Below are positions 23,799-32,315 of a DNA stretch of 64,000 bases, piece after piece; positions within the stretch are counted from its first letter, which is position 1; each line of letters opens with the position of its first letter. The translations under genes were made by a program, and so were the position numbers. Below the pieces are notes generated by a model. The model was not told the origin of the DNA and did no database searches. It saw only the letters and a list, made by a program, of their open reading frames with translations. The DNA is from Oculatella sp. LEGE 06141 (GTDB taxonomy: Bacteria; Cyanobacteriota; Cyanobacteriia; Elainellales; Elainellaceae). The DNA lies in contig NZ_JADEWO010000009.1 of NCBI RefSeq assembly GCF_015207605.1, positions 103,254-167,253 on the forward strand. The letters run 5' to 3'.

Positions 23799-24650
23799 AT
23801 GGTCAGTTTAAATGCTACTGAGGTTCGCGAATCGTCCCAGGCGGCGCTTGTCCCTGCGGTTTACATTGTGGGGGCTGGCCCTGGCGATCCAGAGCTGCTG
23901 ACGGTCAAAGCGTACAAGCTGCTGGCTCAAGCGGATGTGATTTTGTTTGCTGATTCGCTGGTGCCCAAACAAATTCTCCAGATTGTGCGCCCGGATGCAG
24001 AAGTGGTTGGCACGGCGAACAAAACGCTGGAAGACATTTTGCCGCTGATGATAGAACGGGTGCGATCGCACAAGTCGGTGATTCGGCTACATTCTGGCGA
24101 TCCAAGCTTGTACAGCGCCATTCACGAACAGATGCAAGCGCTCGCGGCGGCTGAGGTGCCGTTTGAGGTGATTCCTGGCATCAGTGCTTTTCAGGCGGCT
24201 GCCGCCAAGCTGCAAGTCGAGTTGACGGTGCCTGCCCTGGTGCAAACCATTATCCTGACTCGAATCAGCGGTCGTACTCAGGTGCCCGTTGCAGAGGAGC
24301 TGGCCTCTCTGGCGGCTCATAAAGCCAGCCTGTGTTTATATCTCAGCGCTCGTCATGTGGAAGACTCTCAGGCCAGGTTGCTGGAGCATTATCCAGCCGA
24401 TACCCCGGTTGCCGTTTGTTTTCGAGTCGGTTGGCCGGACGAAAAAATTTGGGTGGTGCCGCTGCATCAAATGGCAGAACTGACCCGCCAGGAAAACCTG
24501 ATTCGCACCACGCTGTACTTGATCAGTCCGGCACTGAAGCCCGCTGAGGCGCGATCGCCTGCTGGTAATGTGGTGCGATCGCGTCTATACAGTCCCGATC
24601 ACTCCCATTTGTTTCGCCGCAGTCAAGACCTGCCGCCAGAGGCGCAGTGA
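23799..24650 (+). CDS. cobM: Precorrin-4 C11-methyltransferase
   Basis: 283 residues from ATG 23799 (GGAG upstream). It transfers a methyl from SAM to C-11 of precorrin-4 (or the cobalt form) in cobalamin synthesis. Uroporphyrinogen/precorrin methylase motifs: VYIVGAGPGDPELLTVKA at the start, VIRLHSGDPSLYSAI, FEVIPGISAFQAAAAKL and TIILTRISGRT. The last is specific to the CobM/CbiF group. It stands alone, without other cob genes nearby. The ~30-residue tail is Pro/Ser-rich. It converges with the hydrolase at 24659 with only 8 bp between. Confidence 0.95.
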   Translation: MVSLNATEVRESSQAALVPAVYIVGAGPGDPELLTVKAYKLLAQADVILFADSLVPKQILQIVRPDAEVVGTANKTLEDILPLMIERVRSHKSVIRLHSGDPSLYSAIHEQMQALAAAEVPFEVIPGISAFQAAAAKLQVELTVPALVQTIILTRISGRTQVPVAEELASLAAHKASLCLYLSARHVEDSQARLLEHYPADTPVAVCFRVGWPDEKIWVVPLHQMAELTRQENLIRTTLYLISPALKPAEARSPAGNVVRSRLYSPDHSHLFRRSQDLPPEAQ

Positions 24651-24658
24651 GGCTGGGT

Positions 24659-25528
24659 CTACCCGGCCTGAGCCAGGAATTGCCGCATATACTGATTCAC
24701 CAAATCTGGCCGTTCTTGCTGCACCCAGTGGCTACAGTTGGGGATATAGCAGATCCGCAGGTCTTCTACATAGGCATCGGTGCCGTAGGTTAACTCGGTG
24801 CCCAGGGCTGTGTCGTCTTCGCCCCAAATCATCAACGTTGGCACTTGTAAAATGCCCCAGTCCGTGCGGGTTAGCCCTTGTTGAAACACATTGCGGTAGT
24901 AGTTCAACATGGCTGTCAATGCGCCCGGTTTGGCGGCGGCGGTTCGATACAGTTCCAGGTCTTCTGGCGTGAAAGCGGTTTTGTCTACGGCCATTCCCTG
25001 AATTGCATTGCTAATCAGCTGATAGCCTGAGGTTTCGATGATGAATTCTGGCAGCCAGGGCAACTGGAAAAAGAAAATATACGAACTGCGGAGCAACTGC
25101 TGCGGCGTACGCAATCCTTCGGCGAACTTGGCGGGATGGGGTAAGTTCAGTACAATCAGGCGATCGACCAGTTCTGGGTAGGCGTAGGCAAAATTCCAGG
25201 CGATCGCCCCACCCCAATCATGACCTACCAAAATACAGCGTTCGTAGCCTAACCCACGAATGACCCCTGCCACATCTTTGGTGAATTCTGCCATGACGTA
25301 GGCCGATTGATCCGTGGGCTTGTCGCTATCGTTGTAGCCTCGAAGATCGATCGCCACCACTTTGTGGTCTTTGGCAAATTCTGGAATTTGTTTGCGCCAG
25401 GAGTACCAAAACTCTGGAAAACCGTGCAACATCAGCATCAGCGGCCCCTCTCCTTGAGTGACATAATGCAAACGAACGCCATTGCTAACGATGAAATCGT
25501 GTTGCCAGGTGGCTTCAGTAGTGGGCAT
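24659..25528 (-). CDS. Alpha/beta hydrolase, epoxide-hydrolase-like
   Basis: 289 residues. MLHGFPEFWYSWRKQI holds the HGFP oxyanion motif, and ILVGHDWGGAIAWNFA the nucleophile Asp in GHDWGG, both typical of soluble epoxide hydrolases and haloalkane dehalogenases. A cap domain with two Tyr-containing helices follows. The acid is in MIWGEDDTALG and the base His in PNCSHWVQQERPDLVN. Epoxide hydrolase is more likely than dehalogenase because of HGFPE. It lies 4 bp after the thioesterase gene on the same strand, so the two form an operon. Substrate unknown. Confidence 0.88.
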   Translation of the reverse strand: MPTTEATWQHDFIVSNGVRLHYVTQGEGPLMLMLHGFPEFWYSWRKQIPEFAKDHKVVAIDLRGYNDSDKPTDQSAYVMAEFTKDVAGVIRGLGYERCILVGHDWGGAIAWNFAYAYPELVDRLIVLNLPHPAKFAEGLRTPQQLLRSSYIFFFQLPWLPEFIIETSGYQLISNAIQGMAVDKTAFTPEDLELYRTAAAKPGALTAMLNYYRNVFQQGLTRTDWGILQVPTLMIWGEDDTALGTELTYGTDAYVEDLRICYIPNCSHWVQQERPDLVNQYMRQFLAQAG

Positions 25529-25532
25529 GGTG

Positions 25533-25955
25533 CTACTCCTTCACAGATTGGCTGAGTTGACCAAATACTTCAAAAATTGGGCGCGGAATCGCTTTAGGGC
25601 GCATCGTTATCGCATCGACCCAGACCCACAGCGCTTCTGCTGTCACCAGCAAATCGCTTTCTCCCTGTTTGCGAATCTCATACCGCCGAATGGCTCGCGA
25701 GCCCCGCATTTCTTCAGGCCAGGTCTTGATAGCAAGGGTGTTACCGGATATCGCCGGACGTAAATAGTCGATCGTGATTCGGCGCATCACAAATGTGCCC
25801 TGCAATTCACGATATCGGTCGGGCGTAAACCCCAGATGTTCCAGGTGTTCGATCGCGGCTTGCTCTAAATAATGCTGATAGACGGCGTTGTTGACATGCC
25901 CCAAAGGGTCCATCTCATAGTGACGGACGCGGAGATGGGTTGTGAATGGCTGCAT
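25533..25955 (-). CDS. Acyl-CoA thioesterase, hotdog fold (YbgC/4HBT type)
   Basis: 140 residues. The N-terminal signature RVRHYEMDPLGHVNNAVYQHYLEQAAIEHL contains the catalytic Asp and the GHVNN helix of the 4-hydroxybenzoyl-CoA thioesterase subfamily. The rest is the five-stranded hotdog sheet (TFVMRRITIDYLRPA, LAIKTWPEEM). It hydrolyses acyl- or aryl-CoA. Single-domain thioesterases of this type in cyanobacteria include the DHNA-CoA thioesterase of phylloquinone synthesis, which is one possibility. It is first in an operon with the hydrolase. Confidence 0.88.
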   Translation of the reverse strand: MQPFTTHLRVRHYEMDPLGHVNNAVYQHYLEQAAIEHLEHLGFTPDRYRELQGTFVMRRITIDYLRPAISGNTLAIKTWPEEMRGSRAIRRYEIRKQGESDLLVTAEALWVWVDAITMRPKAIPRPIFEVFGQLSQSVKE

Positions 25956-26192
25956 GGGTCAATTCGATCGAGATGAAACGTTAACCAACATCTTGACCAT
26001 GCTACCGAGAATTATAGAAACTGGGGCTAGAGAATGGTTTGCAGCGGGATTGTCCAAAATTTTGAACACCTGTCTCAAGGATGACTCCACAGGAGACAGC
26101 CAAAATGCGACGATGATGGGTGTAACTTGGGTTCTTTGTTAGTTTTGCCGTGAGAACAGCAACCTTGTTGAACCACCAAGCTGAACTACTAA

Positions 26193-27854
<1,662 letters not shown>

Positions 27855-27876
27855 CGACCGTTTCATCAATAACTCT

Positions 27877-27912
27877 GAGGGGCGTTCTATTGTAATGGAA
27901 CGTCTCTTTTGT
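27877..27912 (+). terminator. Rho-independent terminator of pgm
   Basis: GAGGGGCGTTC and GGAACGTCTC form a stem with loop TATTGTAAT, followed by TTTTGTT. It lies 20 bp after the stop codon. Confidence 0.85.
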
Positions 27913-28019
27913 TAAGAGGCTATTTGAAACGTAGCCAGGTGGGCGTAGCATTTTGCAGGTAGAGGCTGGAATAGACTCAGAGGGGTTGCCCAACTGCTGC
28001 GCCCCTACACGGTGACGGG

Positions 28020-28313
28020 CTACACATTGGGCTTCCTCAAATCTCGCGGTTGCGGAATGGCAACGGAGATATTGGGAGCAAAGCGATCGCCCCTTGTTTC
28101 CATTTCAACCAAACTATCTATATTGATCTCTGTTGAGGGTTGAGCGATCGCATCAAACACAATGGTGTGATGGGTGGTGGGCAACAGTTGTTGCATAGTA
28201 CGCAAGTGGGCTTCTGCTTCAGGACGACGACGAAACCGAGCAACGATGATCGATCGCGCCTTTGGCAAATGACGAACGATGCACCAGGGCGACAGGCGAT
28301 CGCGGTAAGACAT
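28020..28313 (-). CDS. Small hypothetical cyanobacterial protein
   Basis: 97 residues. The first 60 (LSPWCIVRHLPKARSIIVARFRRRPEAEAHLRTMQQLLP, then HHTIVFDAI) show an alpha/beta pattern known from small cyanobacterial proteins of unknown function, where an R-x-R-x-x-EAE helix follows a strand. The last 30 residues run into the edge of a repeat (27914-28020), which may have extended the gene. No close upstream SD. Confidence 0.6.
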   Translation of the reverse strand: MSYRDRLSPWCIVRHLPKARSIIVARFRRRPEAEAHLRTMQQLLPTTHHTIVFDAIAQPSTEINIDSLVEMETRGDRFAPNISVAIPQPRDLRKPNV

Positions 28314-28551
28314 GGCAAATAAGGCGATCGCAACAAAGGCGATCGGGCTAGGGTTTGCAAGAGGCTATTTAGGCAGCAAACAACATCCGTTTAATGTCAA
28401 ACGGAAATCAATCAGTTGCCTTGTTGGTATTCAATATCGGCTATTGGTGAGACACTAGAGACGCAGGCATCGCAATCTGCTAACCAACTGAAATCAATTG
28501 GTTCAGCAGCAATATTTTGATGCATTTGCTTCTTTCACTTGTCCTTGAAAT

Positions 28552-28596
28552 AGAAGCGTACTTCTAAAAACGATCGCTGTCAAGAAGTGTGCTTCT
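28552..28596. promoter_or_regulatory. Paired operators upstream of an XRE gene
   Basis: AGAAGCGTACTTCT at 28552-28565 and AGAAGTGTGCTTCT at 28583-28596 are two copies of one palindrome, AGAAG-N4-CTTCT, spaced 31 bp, both followed by AAAA. The second ends 13 bp before ATG 28610, so binding would block initiation of the gene itself. Confidence 0.72.
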
Positions 28597-28609
28597 AAAA
28601 TTTGCTCCT

Positions 28610-28879
28610 ATGCCTGAGTCTGAAACCCAACGATCGCCAGAGGAACCCATTTCCCCCCTGAAAAAGCTTCGACTCAAGGCAGGGTTGACTCAGGCTGAGC
28701 TAGCAAAACAAATTCCAGATAAAACGGGTACAGGGACTTTGTCGCAACGAGCGATCAGCGCTTGGGAAAGAGGTGAATATCAGCCAGAGTTGACGATTCC
28801 ACAAATGAAAGCCCTTTGCAAGGCGTTAGACGTTACACTCGACGAATTGCCCGATGATGTAAGACCAGCAGATTTCTAA
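28610..28879 (+). CDS. XRE-family transcriptional regulator
   Basis: 89 residues from ATG 28610; a GTG at 28589 lies inside an operator and is less likely. The HTH is PLKKLRLKAGLTQAELAKQIP, then TLSQRAISAWERGEYQPELT, with the typical C-terminal helix ALCKALDVTLDELPDD. Paired palindromes upstream indicate autoregulation. No toxin or partner gene is next to it, since the following 278 bases are repeat sequence. It may be the remaining half of a larger module. Confidence 0.87.
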   Translation: MPESETQRSPEEPISPLKKLRLKAGLTQAELAKQIPDKTGTGTLSQRAISAWERGEYQPELTIPQMKALCKALDVTLDELPDDVRPADF

Positions 28880-29090
28880 GAGGATGTTTGAGGAAGCCTA
28901 TATGTAACCCGTCGCCTCGTAGGGGCGCAGCATTTGGCTGGGGGCATCTGAGTCTGCTTACAGCCATTTTCATTTGCATTCACCACACCTCAAACCCTAC
29001 ACCCCACACCCCTCTTGACGAGACTGTGGCTTACTCGATTGAGAACTGCTGTAAGAGGGTATCTGCCAAATGCTACGCCCTTATAGAGGA
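28877..29090. repeat. MITE-like repeat with internal inverted arms
   Basis: It begins TAAGAGGATGTTTGA right at the end of the XRE gene. GGGGCGCAGCATTTGGC near 28922 is mirrored by GCCAAATGCTACGCCC near 29068, so the piece folds back on itself. It shares its end with the elements at 29719, 39466 and 46988. The interior (Pro/Thr-like CACCCC run) has no gene. Confidence 0.6.
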
Positions 29091-29157
29091 CTTCGTGGCG
29101 ATCGCCCTATTTCCATCAATGCTAATTTCTAGCAGTCATCGAAATGGTTAGTATGGC

Positions 29158-29664
29158 TCAGGATTTCTCTACTCTAAAAAATAAGACAGGCTTGCCGTCT
29201 ATCATTTTTTCCTCTACTTGCTTCATTCCCAACCTCTCTGCAACCTTGTGCGACTCAAGGTTAGGTTTATCCGAACTGGCTACAAGATAGGCATGGTTGA
29301 GTTCGTTGAACCAATAGTCCAGGATTTGAGTTGCCGCTTCCGTGGCATAGCCTTTCTGGGTTGCAGTCGGCAGCAACGCATAGATTAATTGCGGCTGGTC
29401 TTCATCAAAAAAATACCACAACCCAACAAACCCAATAATCTCTTGTTCCGCTTTTGTTTCAATAAACCAAAGTCCAAACTTTTCGGCCTCAAATCGCGTT
29501 TGGTTTTCTAGCAACATCTCTTCGACCTGTTGAGAAGAGAATATTTCATCGTCACACAAATACTTTCTGACAAATGGATCAACAAAAATACGGTGCAGCG
29601 TATCCAGCCCATCCATTGTGATTGGGTTTAATCGTAATCTCTGCGTTTCAAAGACCAAACTCAT
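29158..29664 (-). CDS. GNAT-family N-acetyltransferase (RimJ/RimL-like)
   Basis: 168 residues from ATG 29664, which has GGGGAG 6 nt upstream. LVFETQRLRLNPITMDGLDTLHRIF is the usual start of RimJ/RimL-type acetyltransferases. IIGFVGLWYF is beta4, and ALLPTATQKGYATEAATQILDYWF is the acetyl-CoA loop and helix (Q/RxxGxA form). NLESHKVAERLGMKQVE ends the fold. It transfers acetyl from acetyl-CoA to an amine, possibly a protein N-terminus or a small molecule. Its 3' end meets the repeat region. Confidence 0.9.
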   Translation of the reverse strand: MSLVFETQRLRLNPITMDGLDTLHRIFVDPFVRKYLCDDEIFSSQQVEEMLLENQTRFEAEKFGLWFIETKAEQEIIGFVGLWYFFDEDQPQLIYALLPTATQKGYATEAATQILDYWFNELNHAYLVASSDKPNLESHKVAERLGMKQVEEKMIDGKPVLFFRVEKS

Positions 29665-29718
29665 GGCATCTCCCCATACCTGCACAACGCTGACGTAAGG
29701 AGTTCAAGCTCCCCGCCA

Positions 29719-29902
29719 TTAGAGGATGTTTGAAACGTAGCAAATGTACTGCATTTGCCCCCTAAATCCCCCAACCTTGGGGGACTTCCGAGCCAGTTCT
29801 GTTTCAAAGTCCCCGTTCGGCTGAGCGCTCACGTCGAAGCCAGAATTGGGGGATTTAGGGGGCGGTTCAAGTGACATTCAGCACTTTTCAAACATCCTCT
29901 TA
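29719..29902. mobile_element. MITE-like element, ~180 bp
   Basis: Terminal inverted repeats TTAGAGGATGTTTGAAA (29719-29735) and TTTCAAACATCCTCTTA at the right end. Inside are a mirrored CCCCCTAAATCCCCCAA / TTGGGGGATTTAGGGGG pair and a 27-bp piece at 29815-29841 that recurs exactly at 47195-47221. No coding capacity, so it is probably a non-autonomous insertion mobilised by a transposase elsewhere. Confidence 0.75.
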
Positions 29903-29904
29903 GA

Positions 29905-31119
29905 CTACAAGAAATTCAATGGATTCACCGGATCGCCATTTTGCCGTACTTCAAAATGGAGGTGTGGCCCTGTCGAGAAGCCCGTTGAGCCAACGGCTGC
30001 GATCGCCTGTCCTCGCTTTACCGCCTCCCCTTCCGCAACATACAGCGCGCTGGCATGTCCATACAGTGTTGTAATACTGCCGCCGTGATCAATCACAACG
30101 GCTTGACCGTAGCCGCCGTACCACCCTGCAAAGATCACCATTCCATCATCTGCGGCTCGAATGGGGCTGCCATGACTGGCACCAAAATCGACCCCGGCAT
30201 GAAAGCGGCGACTGCCCAAAATTGGATGCTGGCGATAACCAAAACTGCTGGTGAGTACCCCATCACTGGGAAAGCCAAACACCCCAGTTCCCCGAATGAG
30301 CACTCGGCTTTGGGTTTGCGAGGTAATGCGATCGCGAATTAAAACAGCAATATTAGTAGAATCTCTGGAAAGCTGCTCTTCCGCTTCTTCCAGGGCTTGG
30401 CGATCGACTCGTAACCGTTGAATTAAACCTTCCTGGGTTTCGGCTTGCGCTTCATACTGTTCCTTCTGCGCTTGTAGCTCCTGGGTGAGCAGAGCAATTT
30501 CGTTTTTCTGCCGCTCCACCTCGCGTTTGCGACGCGCCAGATCATCAGCCTCGGCTTTTAGTTCTGCCAAAAAATGGCGATCGGCTCGATAAACCAGCTT
30601 TAATTGACGGCGGCGATCGAGGAAGTCGTTCAAGGTCTGGCTTTGCAGCAACACCGCCCAACCTTTACTGCCCGTCTGCCGTTGCAGAAACTTTAACCGC
30701 GCCACCGTTGAAAATTGTCGATCCTGGTAACTTTTTTCTGCCTTAGCCAGTTCTGCTTGCAGTTGTGCTAGTGCCTGGGTGGCATTCTTTAGCCTGGCCT
30801 CATTCTCGGTAATTTGGCTGCCCGTGACGCGAATGTTTTCCTGCAACCCACCTAAATGCTTCTGAGCCGATTGCTCCATATTTTGCAGGCGATCGCGTTC
30901 TCGAATAATGTCCAGGCGCTTTTGCTCTAATTCTTGTTGCTGCTGCCGCAGGCTATCTACCGATGTCGCCGTTGCAGAATAGGCCGTCCAACAAGCGATA
31001 CAGAGACAGATTGCCATCACCATTAGCAGCGCTCGCCACCAGAGCGCAGTTAGCGCCCAACGCTGAGAGCGATGATGCCAAAGACGAGAAGAATGGAACC
31101 TGAAATTCTGTTTAACCAC
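29905..31119 (-). CDS. M23 peptidase (EnvC/LytM-like murein hydrolase or activator)
   Basis: 404 residues, or 372 from the in-frame ATG 31023, which avoids a 70-bp overlap with the LysE gene. One membrane segment (VMAICLCIACWTAYSA) comes first, then a coiled coil of ~220 residues (SLRQQQQELEQKRLDIIRE onward), then the LytM domain. HAGVDFGAS carries the zinc ligands His and Asp, and GPHLHFEVR the HxH pair, so the peptidase site looks intact. The EnvC-type layout suggests peptidoglycan cleavage at division, in the periplasm. Confidence 0.9.
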   Translation of the reverse strand: MVKQNFRFHSSRLWHHRSQRWALTALWWRALLMVMAICLCIACWTAYSATATSVDSLRQQQQELEQKRLDIIRERDRLQNMEQSAQKHLGGLQENIRVTGSQITENEARLKNATQALAQLQAELAKAEKSYQDRQFSTVARLKFLQRQTGSKGWAVLLQSQTLNDFLDRRRQLKLVYRADRHFLAELKAEADDLARRKREVERQKNEIALLTQELQAQKEQYEAQAETQEGLIQRLRVDRQALEEAEEQLSRDSTNIAVLIRDRITSQTQSRVLIRGTGVFGFPSDGVLTSSFGYRQHPILGSRRFHAGVDFGASHGSPIRAADDGMVIFAGWYGGYGQAVVIDHGGSITTLYGHASALYVAEGEAVKRGQAIAAVGSTGFSTGPHLHFEVRQNGDPVNPLNFL

Positions 31120-31664
31120 TGCAAGCCGCGAGGATTGAATTTTGCTCGTAATAGGCTGACGCTACTACTTAACAGCAGCCACCATATTGCCGAACCCGTG
31201 AAAACACCTAAAACCAGAATTCCCGCTGTCAGGTAATTTCCATCAGCATTGGCTAGCCCTACTCCAGCAAACACAGCCACAAACGACAGCACGGTTGCAG
31301 GATTGGTCAGGGTCAGAAATACCGTAGAGGTGTAAGCCCCTAGTAGACCATACTTTTGCTCTGACGCTGCGCGATCGGCTGTTTTCGTCAAGATGGTTTT
31401 AAGGCCGAGATAACACAAAAATGCTCCTCCAATCAGACGTAACCAGAAGGTCTGACCGATCAGAATACCAGAAATGAAGGTTAACCCAAACCCAGCAACT
31501 GCGCCGTAAATGGCATCGGCTGTTGCAGCTCCCAAACCAGATACCAAGCCTGAAAGCTGTCCTTCGGTGAGAGTGCGGCGAATACACAAAACGCCAATGG
31601 GCCCAACCGGAAGCGCGATCGAAAAACCAACAATCAACCCTCGAACAAAGAAATCAATGTCCAT
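31050..31664 (-). CDS. LysE-family amino-acid exporter
   Basis: 204 residues from ATG 31664 (an upstream ATG at 31688 is less likely). Six hydrophobic segments. The family signature is at the N-terminus: GFSIALPVGPIGVLCIRRTLTEG, followed by GLGAATADAIYGAVAGFG and later LTNPATVLSFVAVFAGVG. LysE/RhtB proteins export basic or neutral amino acids. The gene directly follows an Lrp-type regulator on the same strand, and such regulators commonly sense the exported amino acid. Confidence 0.92.
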   Translation of the reverse strand: MDIDFFVRGLIVGFSIALPVGPIGVLCIRRTLTEGQLSGLVSGLGAATADAIYGAVAGFGLTFISGILIGQTFWLRLIGGAFLCYLGLKTILTKTADRAASEQKYGLLGAYTSTVFLTLTNPATVLSFVAVFAGVGLANADGNYLTAGILVLGVFTGSAIWWLLLSSSVSLLRAKFNPRGLQWLNRISGSILLVFGIIALSVGR

Positions 31665-31721
31665 AACGGTGTGGCGAATGAGGTGCAATTAAGAGGCGAA
31701 ACGTAGCCAGCAGCAATAGCG

Positions 31722-32186
31722 TTAGTCGTTGTGTTTCATCGGCAAAATGGGCGTTTCTTTCAAGGTAGAAAGGGCGATCGTGGTGCGAGTCCTCAAAATA
31801 CCGGGTAATCCTTTCAACTGTTCGCTGATCAGCATCTCCAAATCTTTAGTGTGACGACAACGAACCTTCAACAAGTAATCGTCTTCGCCTGTCACGTGAT
31901 GACATTCCTGGATTTCGGGTAACTCGCGGATGCGTTCCAGAAAACCAGCTCGATGCTCTGGACGCTCTAACGTAACGGCAATGAACGCAGTAAGATGGCA
32001 TCCGATCGCATCTGGCTCTACCAGAGCGGCATAGCCCTTAATGACCTTGCGTTCTTCTAATCGGCGGACGCGATCGGCAGTGGCCGGGGCAGACAGATCC
32101 AACAAACCTGCCAACTCAGACCAGGTCATTCGTCCTTGAGCCATAAGAAAGCGTATTGCCTTAAAATCTATTGAATTTAGATCCAC
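31722..32186 (-). CDS. Lrp/AsnC-family transcriptional regulator
   Basis: 154 residues. The N-terminal HTH is MTWSELAGLLDLSAPATADRVRRLEERKVIKGYAALV. The C-terminal RAM/AsnC ligand domain holds CHHVTGEDDYLLKVRCRHTKDLEMLI and ends in RTRTTIALSTLKE. It binds amino acids and switches transcription. The LysE-type exporter lies 58 bp (34 bp from its longest start) downstream in the same orientation, so an amino-acid-responsive efflux unit is likely. Confidence 0.93.
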   Translation of the reverse strand: MDLNSIDFKAIRFLMAQGRMTWSELAGLLDLSAPATADRVRRLEERKVIKGYAALVEPDAIGCHLTAFIAVTLERPEHRAGFLERIRELPEIQECHHVTGEDDYLLKVRCRHTKDLEMLISEQLKGLPGILRTRTTIALSTLKETPILPMKHND

Positions 32187-32257
32187 AAACTTATTTTTAT
32201 TAAGTAATAGATCTAAAAATACTTACTTTGTACGAATTGGTCAACCTCTGGTTGACC

Positions 32258-32283
32258 AAAAAAAAGCAGGCATTTCGCCTGCT
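32258..32283 (-). terminator. Rho-independent terminator of the TPR gene
   Basis: On the reverse strand AGCAGGC-GAAAT-GCCTGCT is followed by eight T residues, about 35 bp after the stop of the TPR gene. A second perfect hairpin GGTCAACC/GGTTGACC (32239-32257) follows. Confidence 0.9.
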
Positions 32284-32315
32284 GTTAAAACGAGAGGAGA
32301 TTTAGTAAGCTCAAC

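Noticed and set aside
24568..24972. Open frame between cobM and the hydrolase
   Set aside because: It overlaps the end of cobM and lies antisense to the hydrolase; no features of its own.
25942..26142. Short open frame upstream of pgm
   Set aside because: No SD, no family pattern; it lies in the promoter region of pgm and the thioesterase.
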